Source of the DNA: Sisyra terminalis
Taxonomy: Eukaryota > Arthropoda > Insecta > Neuroptera > Sisyridae
Direction: 5' to 3'
NCBI GenBank assembly: GCA_958496175.1
Contig: OY292276.1
Coordinates: forward strand, 31,702,449-31,766,448
DNA: 64,000 bases
Both the position numbers and the translations under genes were made by a program. Positions 1-12,289 of this stretch are shown piece by piece. The notes under the pieces were generated by a model. It made no database searches. It saw only the letters and a program-made list of their open reading frames with translations, and was not told where the DNA came from. Every line of letters starts with the position of its first letter. The first letter of the stretch is position 1.

Positions 1-299
1 GTTTGGAATTTTTTTGATTTATTTTTGTAAAAGGTACCAGTTTTAGACCACCACTTCTACCAAAACTTGCCTTGCCAAACTGCCAACTATCGCTATTATA
101 CTTCTCATTTACCTAATCAATGCAACATTTCGCAATGCCTACTGTCGCACCAATTTGAAGCAATCCATCATTACCACGGTCCAAGAAATATATTTCCATC
201 ACATCAATTTGGATTTCACTCTTACCATTCTACTACTAAACAATGCTTTAGAGTAGTTGACAGCAGCTCTTGAAAATAAAGAAGTGTGCTTTGGAGTTT
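1..299. other. No gene seen
   Basis: Moderately complex AT-rich sequence. A 68-codon open frame on the plus strand has no recognisable motif or compositional support. I see nothing functional here. Confidence 0.4.
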
Positions 300-1080
300 T
301 TGAAGTTATACTTCTTTAGCGGCGTTATGAAAAAATGGTCAGACTGAATTTTAAATAAAAGGTTTCACCGTGGCTTTAGTAGGAAATTGCTCGCGAACGA
401 ATAACAAGCAACTTCAGATCGAATTTGGCCGATTTTGATAGTACTAAAAACGGAGTCAAGTCGATTGCTAGTTCATTTTTTTTTTTTGATAATGGGAAAC
501 TAACTGAATTTATCGACGACGACGAAGTAAGAGTCATCATCAGTTGTTAATTTACATTTATTATTAAAACATCGATATCATCGAATTTAACATTTTCAAT
601 TTGTATAGTTTGAACCATATCCATATAAATACACAACTGTTAAAAAACACTGAAAACAAAAGTTATTTTTTTAATTATTCAATGCAATATTTAAAATAAT
701 GCAAGGAAAGTTAATTAATACATTGTATTACATTATGTTTTTCTGTATTTGAATTAAAATTTGTTTTAATATGTAAACATAAATGGGTATTAAAAATATA
801 CTAATAAAAAATAATATAATATAATTACTATTATTTAATTTTTGTCTTATTTTTACTCTGTCTCGTCGCTCGTCGTTGTAGGTACACACAATTGATTATT
901 AAGATAAATTGTATCTATTTACAATTGACTGTTTATTCATATTTATACATGATGGCTTATGACTTCAATTTACTTCTATATGGTAAATATTTTCAATTAG
1001 TATTTTTTGAACAAGTTACTCATGCTGTATTAATAAACAGTTAATTCATATATGAATGATATATACTATGTATAAGTAGT
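300..1080 (+). repeat. Dispersed repeat family A, copy 1
   Basis: This stretch aligns by eye with 11585-12235 (same strand) and, over 300-640, with the reverse complement of 51255-51640. Shared landmarks are the GAAATTGCTCGC/GAAGTTGCTCGC block near 390, a GACGACGAAGT block near 520, an AACATCGATAT block near 569 and the ATATCCATA...AATACACAAC block near 620. No protein frame of note is present. It is an unclassified, probably non-autonomous mobile element. Confidence 0.6.
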
Positions 1081-1530
1081 CAAATGTGCATAATATTGTG
1101 AAATACTATTCAGTATGTACAAATAGTTAACTGCACATATATACAATATATATATAAAAAGAAAATTTGGGCTCATGACCCTTTTAGCGACATCAATATA
1201 TAACGTCGCATTTTCTACTTTGTTTTTAATTTGATATAATAATAAAGTAATAATGCTAGTGAGCAACTTTCTGTAGGCAAATTTCGTGTGAGGAATTTTC
1301 AAGTGGGCAAGTATCTGGTCACCGTCTCGTACTAACTATTTTGTTTATAGATTTGTTTATAGACCGTTTGTAAATTATAGAGATCATCTAGAGACGGTCT
1401 ATAGACACTGTTGTTTGTTTTGTCTAGCGTCCACTTTACGATGTGAATTCTTCATCTTTGTAACTTACCATGGAAGACCTTGTTTTGGGTAGAATGAGTT
1501 CCTGCTTAGTGCTATATTGCTAGTGAAAAA

Positions 1531-1815
1531 ATGCAAAAACCTAAACGTTGGTGGACGCGTGAAGTGCTGGCAGACGAACCATGGTTCGGTAATGTATTAT
1601 TAAATAAATTGAGACTTGAAGACACCATGGGCTTTCTGAAATTTATCCAGTTGACACCTATTGATTTGGAAGATTTGCTTCTGATGATTGAAGTGCTAAT
1701 AATGAAGCAAGACATAAAATTTAGAAAAGTCATCCCAGTTTCGTATCTGGTTACATATGTGGATGTGGCTCGCCTCTGCATAGATAAGAATGACGTCCAT
1801 ACTGTGAATGTTTAA
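1531..1815 (+). pseudogene. PIF/Harbinger transposase N-terminal relic
   Basis: A 94-codon open frame resembles the start of PIF/Harbinger-type nucleases. It has a KRWWTRE motif near residues 5-11 (family: basic-Trp-Trp), a FLKFIQLTP...LEDLL segment near 35-50 (family: F-hydrophobic-R-M-T/S, then DELL), and KQDIKFRKVIPV near 59-70 (family: KQDTxxRxxI). The family protein is several hundred residues long and carries a DDE nuclease; here the similarity stops near residue 77 and the frame ends at 1815, so the catalytic part is missing. Surrounding sequence from about 1315 to 1980 contains repeated AGACGGTCTATAGAC-like words that may be remnants of the element, but clear terminal repeats were not found. 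Confidence 0.5.
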
Positions 1816-1984
1816 CGTTGCATGCTAAAGTCTCCTATTTTGATCGAAAGATTTAAGATTTGTGATTTTTGGTCTCGTAACTAAACCTAGACGGAGGATT
1901 GTATATAGACATGTCTATGGAGACAACCTGAGATACGTCTTAGAGACCAAAATCGTGCAATATGTCCCCTAGTGTATACTAGGC

Positions 1985-3465
1985 TTAAGAGAGCTTTGAT
2001 TGGGTCATTTTCACATGTTTTGAAAATACTGCACTTGGAATATATTATAATTCATACCTAAGATGCAGGGTGTGTAATATATCAATTTTTTATAGAAATA
2101 TTGCATAATATATAATTTACATAAAGATGGTACTAAAAACATTTTTTTTAAATTCACAATTCCCGTAAAGCTGAGAAAAGATCATCATTAACCGTAATTT
2201 ATGTAAGTACAAGAATATCAATTAAAAAGTAATAATTTTCTAATTTACCATACAAATTGTTAAAAACTGAATAAAACATTACCTTATGGTATTTGTATAA
2301 ACATGAATCTACTGAAAAATGACTGTTTTGTTAAAACTTTGAAATTATACTTTCAGGAATACTTACATTTACATCTTATGTTAATTAAATCCGTTTAGAT
2401 TTTAGCTTTCCTCAACTGTAGCTGAAAATGTTAACGATATTAACCAGGAGTAATTTGAAACAAATTCCAAATACTACCAACTCCATGTTAAAAACCATCA
2501 ATATTCCAGATCATTTCACTCAACAGCCGCTATTTCGATGGTGCTATTATCCAAGAATATTACAGCTACCTACCTATAGTAAGTGCATAAAGCGCGACTG
2601 GCACAAAAATGCCAACCTTCTCACCTCTTCGACTTTTTAGAATTCGGAGCACAAATTTTTTCGGCTTGGTTTTTTTATTATTTCTCTTTTTTCTTTTCAC
2701 ATACGTGTCTACCTACCATGTACGACCACCAACGAAGAATAGTTTGAATAAAACTAAGTGCCAATTTTCAACGTTCCAACTGATACAATCGGAGTTAAAT
2801 AGTTCTTTTTATCAATACATTTACGTAATAGTAGGGTGCTTTAGAAAGGACGAAAAGAGACTCTGGATTTAAATATTTCTCAATACTGATTATTTCCGGA
2901 AGAACAAAATAGAAATGAGTTCAAAGAGACTACGGCAAATAAAAAGAAATGGTTGTGTTCTGAAAGCTCTACTGTTAATACGAATGAATTTGTATATTTG
3001 AATTCAAAGAAAAAAAGTCGAGAAAAGAATCTTGAATATAAAAACAAAACAATTCACTAACAACAGTAAAAAAAATCAAACTTACGACTTTCTTTATATT
3101 ATTATAGGATATGTTTCAATACATAACAAGAAAATATAATAGAAATTATTTAAGAATTCTACAGGTGGTTAAAAATACAATGCATACAAGATTTGGAGTG
3201 CAATATGTTGTGAAACTTTGTATCAAAAGATTTGCTTTATACAGCTTATGTAAAATATAAGAAACATGTTTTAAAATTTCAAAGCTTTTAGTTCAAATAT
3301 TTATTGTATGAAAGGTTAATAAGTAATATAAGAATGTATTGCTTACGAAATATACATAATATATTCGTATATAGTACTGTGATAAAAACTGAAATGTATG
3401 AGGAATAAGTGAAATATATATGATAATTAAAAAAAGAAAGAATAGTTTAAAAACAAACTTTATAA
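1985..3465. other. No gene seen
   Basis: AT-rich DNA with short open frames only (for example 2428-2640 and 2609-2872). None has a family motif or supportive splice context. Confidence 0.4.
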
Positions 3466-3470
3466 TGATA

Positions 3471-3580
3471 GCTGATGGACGAGTGATCAAGGTGGGCGCT
3501 TCAAAACTGCTAGATGCCAAGAGTTCAAATCTAATGACGAGCAAATTTTCAATATTTCTTAGTTTATAGGTTTGAGAAAC
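3471..3580 (+). mobile_element. tRNA-derived SINE, copy 1
   Basis: Degenerate copy of the SINE seen more clearly at 57901-58058. It has a head starting with TGATGGACGAGTGATC (A-box-like, tRNA Ser/Leu type), a B-box-like GAGTTCAAATC, and the family tail GAGCAAATTTTCAATATTTCT followed by a TTTATAGG word. Its 3' end abuts the next copy. Confidence 0.5.
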
Positions 3581-3590
3581 CCTAAATTTA

Positions 3591-3805
3591 GCCTATTGGT
3601 GGCCAAGTGGTCTAGGTGATCTTATTTTACAGTGTAAAATGTCAGCAGGAAAAATACATTTATTTGGATTTTTTAAATTACAGAAATTTCAAAGATGTGT
3701 TTTTAATTTACATCCAAACAGTTAAGGTAGGTGTTGGGTTCGAATCTCGCATCGAGCAAATTGTCGATATTTCTCGATTTACGGATTTTTAATAACCCTA
3801 GTAAT
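3591..3805 (+). mobile_element. tRNA-derived SINE, copy 2, interrupted
   Basis: The head (GCCTATTGGTGGCCAAGTGG, A box of tRNA Ser/Leu type) runs to about 3620. About 100 bp (3621-3720) of other sequence then intervenes, and the SINE resumes at about 3721 with GGTAGGTGTTGGGTTCGAAT (B box) and the family tail, including TTTCTCGATTTACGGATTTT. The 100-bp insert is related to the sequence lying directly upstream of another copy near 30.7 kb, so this is a composite rather than a simple insertion. Confidence 0.6.
3621..3720 (+). repeat. SINE-associated companion unit, copy 1
   Basis: About 95 bp sharing TACAGTGTAAAATGTCAGCA, GGAAAAATACATTTA and TTTTAATTTACATCCAAA-type blocks, in the same order, with the reverse complement of 30670-30755. 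In that other copy it lies just 5' of the SINE head; here it replaces the middle of the head. Confidence 0.55.
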
Positions 3806-3849
3806 TACTAACAATCTTAATAATTATAAATTGATAAACAACAATAAAA

Positions 3850-5400
3850 AAAAACTACATTAACTAAGGACCATTGTTTTTATAAACAACGATAAATAAT
3901 GATTTACAAACAGCTTTAACTGATACACTGTCTTGAAAAAAATGTTTTTAGTAAACAAAAGAAAAGCATTCTATGTTTGATGGGAAGGTATGCAGTTTTT
4001 TCTATATAATCACCGTTTCCTGGAAATAGCTAAAATGATATGGATGATTTTAAGTGTATTACATTTACCTGAATCCCGAGGCGGATTCATATTTTCCATA
4101 ACGAGGAACATACCTTATTTTTTTAAAGCAGAAAAAATATGTCTAATACGATTATTATTGGGGATCAATGATGTTTATTCTTTATAGGAGTGATCATTTG
4201 TTTCGCCCAACGTAAGGCTTATTTGTAGATGGAATTCTCGTATATGATGATGTTGGATTTAGAAAACAATATAGTTTACAAATAGATTTCAATGGTAAAA
4301 TATATTGTACAGTTAAAAATTAACTATACTATTTTCGGTATTCAATAAAATATTTTAATGTTTTGTTTTTTTTTTCTAGTAATACCAAATTATTACCAGA
4401 TTATACCAATTATACCAGATAATTAATTATTGAACAATTTTTTTTTTAAAATTTTATTACGTTTTTGTGATAACATGTGAAAAACCTTTTTTTATATTTC
4501 ACTATTTCAATAACTAAATAATTAATATTTCGTAATTAATTAATTATTACTAAACTACTTTATCACAAACGAAACGGTTTCTTTCACAAACCCTTATGAA
4601 CGATTTTCCATCGATGGGCAAAAGAACTTTTCGGAAAATTCAAACTTGAAAATTTCGTAAGCTAACCGGTATAGGGTTCATAATTCATCATTGTAAATAA
4701 ATCAATTCTTTTACTTTGCTTTATTTTTAGATTGTTAATAATTTATCAACTTTTTCAATAATCGTTTTTTTCATCCTAGATTAAAATAATAATTTTTCCT
4801 GTTAAAAATCATATAGTAATTAAAACAAACTTTTCAAAGAGATTCAAACTGTACAGAGTTATTATCGAGTGTCTAGACGATACTTAAGGATATAATCAAT
4901 GTAAAAATATAAAACAATATGTAGGTATTATAAAGTTCAGAACTAAAATATTTCATATGATAGTTATTTTTTAGGTTCACGAAAGATATAAGTTTAAAGT
5001 TTCATTGAGGTATTTAGTTTTCTATAGACTTTTTTATATCATAAAACGTCATTTTTTCTATATGCTTGCAGTAGCTCTATATAAATGAATTGATGATATG
5101 ATAAGAAGAGAAAACGAATGATTGAAAAAAAACAATCTATGGAAATAATACCTACGGTTGAGGTAAAGCTTCACTGTTCTTTTTTTGTAAAATGTTATCA
5201 TTGAAACAACAAGGAGAAATGACTCGTATCGAAATTTAAAACGGGCAAATTAAACCATTCTAAACAAAATGTTTGAAAAATAATGAGACAAGTTCGCTGG
5301 ACCACAACCGAATATCTCGACATCGTCCCAATCATGATCTCGTCATTAAAAAGAATTGGTCGCGTTGTGTGGCCGAATAGCTCGACGGTCCAAATACCAT
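3850..5400. other. No gene seen
   Basis: Very AT-rich with many homopolymer runs. The composition changes at about 5280, where a less AT-rich island begins that contains the putative terminal exon described next. Confidence 0.4.
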
Positions 5401-5402
5401 CA

Positions 5403-5481
5403 TCATGAAATGTCTCCCATCTCCTGTCTGCTGTCTTTCAATTTCTCCCTATCGTTCCCGGGCACTCCGTTCGGCGTCTTC
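5403..5481 (-). CDS. Putative 3'-terminal exon, unknown gene
   Basis: On the minus strand a strong 3' splice site (pyrimidine-rich, ending GTTTTCAG) is followed by an open frame of 25 codons and a TGA stop. Read in phase with the exon at 6074-6145 it completes a split Trp codon and gives a hydrophilic, lysine/arginine-rich C-terminus ending MGDIS. In that phase there is no internal stop, and the sequence is clearly less AT-rich than its surroundings. I do not recognise the protein. It may be the end of a gene lying between here and dpr, or chance. Confidence 0.35.
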
Positions 5482-6073
5482 CTGAAAACAATTGGATATT
5501 TTTGTCCACATCTGTGTGTATTTGTGTTCTATTTTGTTTGTCAGTCCGTGTCCGTTTCAATTGTTCTTGGTAAATACTCTAAGGTATCCACGAGAAATTG
5601 TCACATTGAATTTATGATCCATAAAAATATTTAAGCGATTTAAAACTTTTCGCTTGTCTTTTTATATTTCAATACTGAAATTTTTGAGCCGGAGATTTTT
5701 CATGAAAACACCAAGTTTTCATATTTTATATTGAACTGTAAAGTTTTACTTTTTACCAATGAAATTATAAAATGATTATGTAGGCATCCGATACAGTTTT
5801 CTAAACTTGTTTCAGAAGTTCAGTTTCAACGAAAAATGTTCCATTTGCATAATATATTAATTAAATTAGGAATTATAATCTGTAAAAGTCTTCAGTAAGT
5901 GATAAAATTTAACGGAAGGAACAGAAGAGATGGGAGTTAAAGCAGAGAATTTCTCGTAAAGGCGTTGATAAAATTTGTAAAACAAAATGATAATATGGGA
6001 AAATTATTCGTTTGCCGCTCCATTTTCGACGATGTCGACGTGTGGGGCTGGAAGCATTTCTGGAATCATTTAC

Positions 6074-6145
6074 CATTCGTATCCCGTAGGAACTTTCTTC
6101 ATCACACCCATATCGTCATCCCCATGTGGCCTGAGCCCGGCTTTC
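6074..6145 (-). CDS. Putative internal exon, unknown gene
   Basis: A 72-nt minus-strand segment bounded by a 3' splice site (AATAATCTTAG) and a good 5' splice site (GAATG|GTAAAT). It encodes 23 whole codons, KAGLRPHGDDDMGVMKKV followed by PTGYE, and splits a Trp codon with 5481. The implied intron is 592 nt. Without splicing, the frame hits TAA immediately after the donor, as expected for a true exon edge. No domain is recognised. The plus strand is also open here (5987-6274) but lacks matching splice sites. Confidence 0.35.
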
Positions 6146-6174
6146 CTAAGATTATTAAGGCGTTTTCGTAACAA

Positions 6175-7535
6175 CCTTAATCTTTGTCTTAATGTAAACT
6201 TGAATTTAACAAGTGAGCTAATTATGAAAAAAGCAAGCAACGACCAAACTTTATGTTCGCACCTAATAATTTAATGCTCATTTAAATTTAAATAAAAATC
6301 AAACATTTTCAATACAATTAGAAAATGACTTGTTTTCGAAATAACCGTTTGTAACAATTTGCGAGGTAAAAACCATTTAAAAGTTTCATATCTAAATCGT
6401 TTAATGCTTGTTCAACTCATTCCGAAACAATTTAGCGTCCATCATTTAAATTGAACAAGTAGAATGAAGTTGAATCACTCTCGACTTGTTAACATAGTGG
6501 AAGATATCAAGATGGAGCTTTATAAGTTAAAACGAACTTACAAAATAGTAGAAAATGAGTTTGTAATATAGCAAGAGAACTATAGAACTTAAGCTTGAAT
6601 GCTTGATATTCTATATAGTGGAGCAGCACAAATTTACTGTTGAACTGTACATATTGAAAGCAAGCTTTCGATACAAGAAAGATAACGAATGCCTTCCAGC
6701 ATCGGGAACAGTAAATAAAACTGACCAAAGATTCTTTTCAAATTATTCAACTAGCATAATATAGGTAACGATTCTACGTATCTACAGATGTAAAAGAGGC
6801 GTTTTAATGTATTTCAAATATTCCCAGTTTTTGCTCGTTCTGATTCATATTGGAATAGTAGCGAGGAATATGTTTTTGATTTTTATAAATTTGCATAGGA
6901 TACATTGAAAACGTTGAAGCGAACATGAATTTTCTCAATGTATACAAATGAGAAAAGCGGGCGTTTTGACGTGGTTCTCGGTCTCATTCTCTCTATTTGG
7001 AGTTTTCTAAACTACATTTTAGTATACAAAATGATTGAGAAACGATGCATCTTGTCCATGAGGAAGATAGAAAATGTGTTCGGTGGAAAATACTTTCGAG
7101 ATTCATCTCCTATCTGACGAATAGATCGTTATTGAATAAACTGAGCTATAGATCCAGCAGTCCGAACAAACGAACATATTTTGTGTACAATCAAAGATAC
7201 ACTTACACTAGGAGATGGATGATAGTGACAAGTACAGAAATAGTAATCTAGTATCAACTATACAGTGAATGACAACTAGAATTAATAGGTGCATCTAAAC
7301 ATCTTAACAATGAAATTTTGTCCTAAGAATGTAATCATTCGATTATAAAAGTTATTTGAAAACAATTATTTTTTATAAAATTTGATGAATTATTCTGAAT
7401 CAATATATATTTGTATATCTAAATATCTTTGTACAGTTGGTCATCGAAAGATGTATTTTTTTTTTATTAAAATTTTTCATAATTAAGCTTTTTGTTTAAG
7501 CTTAATTCCCAAATTATTAAATGTATCTATGATAT
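6175..7535. other. No gene seen
   Basis: AT-rich with scattered short frames on both strands. No repeats of other parts of the window were recognised. Confidence 0.4.
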
Positions 7536-7539
7536 TATT

Positions 7540-7740
7540 ATAAAGAGGAAAGATTTGATTGTTTGTTTGTAATGAATAGGCTCCGAAACTACTTGACCGA
7601 TTTGAAAAATTCTTTCGTTGTTGGGAAGTTACACTATTTCCGGTGAACATGGACTGTATTAAATTTTCAAAAAAGTTAGGCATCCATACTAAAACTCCAA
7701 TAATGTGCCAAAAAATTGCCAAACAACTTTCTTACATTGC
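7540..7740. mobile_element. Transposon relic, class uncertain
   Basis: Contains GGCTCCGAAACTACTTGACC followed by GATTTGAAAAATTCTTTC, a word pair I associate with a repeat widespread in insect genomes. No ends or coding capacity were found, so the class is left open. Confidence 0.3.
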
Positions 7741-8078
7741 GTGAGCTGATAATTTAACTAAAGAACGAAACAACTGAATTTAATGAAACTTTATATTAAG
7801 ATACAATACAATTACCCACACATGTAAGACTACTTATCATTCCTTAAAAATAATAAGGGAATGTATCCCCTACGTAAAAACTGAGGGATAAAAAATATTT
7901 TACTTTACACAGGCGAGTTATATATCATTGGAAAGGCATTTAAAAGTTAAAAAATGATCTATATTAATGTTTTTAGTTGAACTAATAAAAAGCACAGTAA
8001 TTTAATTTAAAGTACAAAAAATTGTCTTTTTGAAATATAAATGTTTTTATATATAATAAACAATAACTGTAATTATAT

Positions 8079-8144
8079 GTTCATAGCGCATTCGCTTCCG
8101 TATCTTACATTCTTATGTTCACAATAAAAGAGACGTGGGTTCAA
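8079..8144 (+). mobile_element. Possible second tRNA-like SINE head
   Basis: A tRNA-like layout: TCATAGCGCATTCGCTTCCG (degenerate A-box region) and, about 40 nt later, GACGTGGGTTCAAA (B-box-like), followed by A-rich sequence. It differs from the main SINE family of the window. A degenerate tRNA pseudogene is equally possible. Confidence 0.25.
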
Positions 8145-8336
8145 AAAAAGTAACAAAAAAAAGTAACACTTTTTTTTTTTTACAAAATTGTTGAAAATAG
8201 ATCCTTAGGGTTGCTCAATAAGGAAATATTAACGAAAAAAAGTAACAGTAGTAGTAGAAAAAATTATTATAATAATTATAATAAAGCTTAAATTAAATAC
8301 ATTTTTAAAACCGTGTATTTATATACCTCCTCTGCC

Positions 8337-9430
8337 AGATGAAATTTTAATATTCGGTGTATTCCTTATAAGAAGTAGACATGTGATAAGATTTTTTTTT
8401 TGCAAATTACTACCCTAACAGAGTGAATGGAGGTGACTTAGTTTATATGAGAAAATATTAAGTTAATCAACAATCGAAATTTTGAATTTAATAAGTGTTA
8501 CTAATAAATAAATAATGAATTAATAATAAGTGTATGTTTTTGTTATATCATTTTGATAAGAGCATTTTAAATAACGTCATTTCACTTAATTAGTATGAAA
8601 GTTTGTGTAGTAGGTACTTATACCAAATAAAAAGAGACGGTTTTTAATTTTGTTTGTTTTTCAACAATCAAACTTTCTAAAATCTAATTTTTTGAACCAA
8701 TGATTATGACCTGGAGCAATTATTTATTCGGTATAAGCTTGGATCAGAAACGTCGAGATTTCATTATCATCAATAAATATATAAAATCTTCCATACTAAC
8801 TTTAATATGGAAGTTCTACGGTTTTCTACGGTTTTTAGAACAATTTTAAAACCAATTATTGTTATTGAATATAAATAAAACATTCGATTTTACTTCCACG
8901 CTTTTCACCTATTTCCAACAATTTTGTATGTACAACGTCCAAATGAGCGAAATCGAATTGCTTTTTAGTCATGATAATCAAAATAAAGATCATAATTTTT
9001 TTCGTTTTGAATTGTATTTTCCAATATAAATGTTTATTTGTGTCGATGAAATTTGGAAAGTGTTTTCCTTATACTATGCAGAAATATAATAAGAATATAG
9101 GGTTTTCGATAATTCCTCCCCTAGAAGAGTGAAAAAAGTGTGGCTAAGTTTGTACGGCATAATGTCTAATAAACAATCGAAATTTAAAATTTAATCATTA
9201 AAGCACCGTTAAAGACGAAATGTTATTACCCTTTACTATAAAACAAAGTTGGTTTAATATTAGAAACAGAAACTTTGGGTCTGCTTAAAAATTTAAACTC
9301 TGATAGATATATCTGAAAATGGTTAAGCTAAGTTTATAAGTGAGCATTAAGTTTTTTGGTTTTCACATATTATAAACTTGAAAATCCAAAATACGTATTC
9401 ACAAATAGATACATTAGTGAGCGAATATTG
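8337..9430 (+). repeat. Dispersed repeat family B, copy 1
   Basis: About 1 kb aligning in order with 49680-50727 on the same strand. Shared blocks include AATAACGTCATTTCACT, TAGTATGAAAGTTT, ACAACGTCCAAATG, TTTTTAGTCATG, TGTGTCGATGAAATTTGGAA and GGGTCTGCTTAAAAATTTAA. Within this copy, 8337-8520 also resembles 9050-9220 (GATGAAATTT..., AGAGTGA/AGAGTGAA, CAACAATCGAAATTT / AACAATCGAAATTT), giving an internal direct repeat about 700 bp apart. No coding frame is seen. Confidence 0.65.
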
Positions 9431-11580
9431 AATAGCGAGAAATTTGGTGATCTAAAAAAAATGGTTTAATTGTATAGTTGAAATTCAGATACTTGAATAA
9501 TAAGTTAAAAACGCTGGTTCTAGCCTTAACCACCGAAACCTACCGAACGACCAGAACTAGCCCGGTTTAGCAAAAAAAATAAAAAAACCAAAGACTCACT
9601 TAGCTAGACTATCGGAAATACGCCTTTGCTGAAGTTATCGAAAGGAGATGAAGACTTGGAAAAAAAGGGGAAAATTATCGACAGCTGCCGCGTCGGAGCT
9701 GGGCACTCCAGGCTTTTGCCTTCTCGAATAAGTTGAAAATTGAAAAAGACCTAATGTCTTAAATATCGTGCAGTAAGTAAATAATATTATTCGTTACACG
9801 AACCACTATCAAACTATCACAAATAAACTAATAAACTATATCATTAGTTTAAACTATTAAAACGATCAGAACAAATTTCTGTTTCGTTAACAAACGACCA
9901 AACGCTAACAAATCTTATAACGAAGTATCTCGTAGCTGAATTGAAAACGCAAAATATAATTATGAAAACCAAAAAAACAGCAACAATTTTTCTACATGTT
10001 TTAACTCTAATATCTGAAAATGTTGCGGCGCGGAAGCTGTAAAGGCTTTAACTCTTTAAAATCCTCAGATAACCCCGAAAATTCTATCAGTGTTATCTCT
10101 TTCGGTAATTTTATGAGTTCTTGTTTAGATTACTTTTTTTGTGAATAAATTAGATAAACGTTGATTCATTATGAAAAACTTACTTACAGAAAATGAAAAA
10201 AATCTTATAAGAGCTTTGGATATTTTAAAAAAAAAAGTAAAAAAATGTGTTTCTTTACTACTTTAATTATTTCAAATAAAATAAGAAAAAGCTTTGGAAT
10301 TTTTTATTATCCAAAAACATAATATAAAATATGTATTTTATTATTTCTATTGGCGTTCTTAACGCATGTATTTCGAATAGTGCAACCAGAAATTTTAAAA
10401 TTTAAACTTATATAAGGAAGACTAAGTTTTGTTGGCTGTGGGATGGGTTTGACCAACTCTTATTAACTAATTTGAGGTACGAGTGCAACGAAATTTAATT
10501 AAGATCTAGAGTCGGTTTTGATGTCTCCCTTAATTACATATACTGATTGTGACGTTACTATAACACACAGTAAAAAAGCTGTGTTTACATTTCGATAAAT
10601 AACACATAGCGATAAAAATTTTACGTATCACGTTTTTGTTGAAATATCTACAATTTCATTAATTGCTACCGGACATTTGATTCATTTGTAAGTTCGATGC
10701 AATGAATAGTTTTCTATTTCAAAGCTCTACTTTTGATTTATGGCTTTAGTTAAGGTCAGACAACGTGAGAAAGGAAAAATGTCATCTGAAGTTGGTTGAT
10801 TTAGTTGTTTTCGGGCTAGTTGGTTTCCTAGTTTTGAAATATGCTAGATATTTGATTAAATTTAAAAAACCTGTATTAAAGACGAAATTAGTACACTAAT
10901 TCTCTTTTTACACGAATTTGATTTAACATGAGTTGAAAAGAAATAAAAAATCTTTTTTTTTGTGAATTATTATGTTTTAACACGAAATGTTGTGTAACTA
11001 CGATATAAATCCGTATGTAAATTCACCCAAAAACAGAAGAGTTATGCAAAAAAATCTAAACAGATCTCATTTTTTATGCAGTCTTGTGTTATCAAAGCGT
11101 ACTAAAAGTTAATACTTCAGGATGCCCGTATAAACTAGCCCCAGAGCTATCAGTCTTTCCATTTTTCTTGTAATTCGTCAATTGTCATCGACTAAGCCTG
11201 GCAGACGTAAATATATATTATCTTAAAGCTAAAGGTATCTTTTGATTAGTCCTTGTATTAAAGATTGACTTCCTGATTCTTTCCTCCATAGCAGCATAAC
11301 CATTCCAGTTTTGCTTCTACAACGTATTTATTCTTATCTTGTTTATTTTCACCCTTACCTCTCATTGAGTTATAAGTTCAAGGCAAAAAAAGCTTGTAAT
11401 TAATTCTAAGACAGTAGTAAGTGTTCGGGAACAATCCCGAACCAGATACGAAGTGATAGCTAGCGAACAATTAGAAGAAACAGTCAGAACGATTAGAACC
11501 ATTAGAACATGGAGAAGATATATATAGTTGAAGTTAAATAGTTGAACGACCGAAGATCTAAAAACGTCATATTTTCGAAT
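9431..11580. other. No gene seen; probable repeat debris
   Basis: A mosaic of AT-rich DNA and short islands of higher complexity (9520-9740, 10010-10120, 11400-11520). The last resembles the region upstream of repeat family A. No frame above 60 codons is present. Confidence 0.35.
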
Positions 11581-11584
11581 TTTA

Positions 11585-12235
11585 CAGTCTAAACAATATC
11601 CATATTAATACACAACTAGTAATTTCCCGTAAAATATTCAACGCTGCCCAATACTGATATAACTGACAAATAGTAATAATTGACAATTGATTGAATGAAA
11701 TCATAATGACTGTTAAACTCAAAGTGACAATCATTCAGTTCAAATTTGAGACAATGATTGTATTTAACTCACACGTATATGTTTACAATATTTGCTCTGT
11801 CTTTGTCGAAATATATGCATACATATTACTTACGTTTGCGTTTTATTATTATTATAAGAATTAAAATGCATTCAAAAATATATATTTTTCTGAAATTATT
11901 CAATGTAATATTCAAAATAATGTAAGAAAAGTCGATTAATACATTATATTTCATTATATTTTTCTATATTTGAATTAAAAATCAGTTTCAATACATAGAT
12001 AAAAATGGGTAAATAAAATATATAATTACTATTCAATGAAGACAATTTTATGAATTTTATGAACGCTATTAAGAATGGTTTATATATATCTATACATGAT
12101 ATTTAATGACAACAATCTAATGCTATATGGTAAAGGTTTTCGATAAGTATTTTTCGGACATGTGACCCATTCTGTTAGTTCGGTTAAATGGTTATTCATA
12201 TAATATGTATTATACATTTTGTTTAAGTAACCAAA
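11585..12235 (+). repeat. Dispersed repeat family A, copy 2
   Basis: Aligns with 590-1080: AATATCCATATTAATACACA at the left, the TTATTCAATGTAATATTCAA block near 11898 and AAAAATGGGTA near 12002 all recur in the same order. Relative to copy 1 it carries an extra ~240 bp (11620-11860) that is itself repeated at 12290-12540. Confidence 0.55.
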
Positions 12236-12289
12236 TCTGTAAACATAAAGTATCTATATATTAATAGTCAATCTAATCTTTAACTTGAA

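Noticed and set aside
3591..3760. A functional tRNA gene at the tRNA-like head.
   Set aside because: The head is interrupted, the acceptor stem cannot pair, and the same sequence recurs as part of a SINE.
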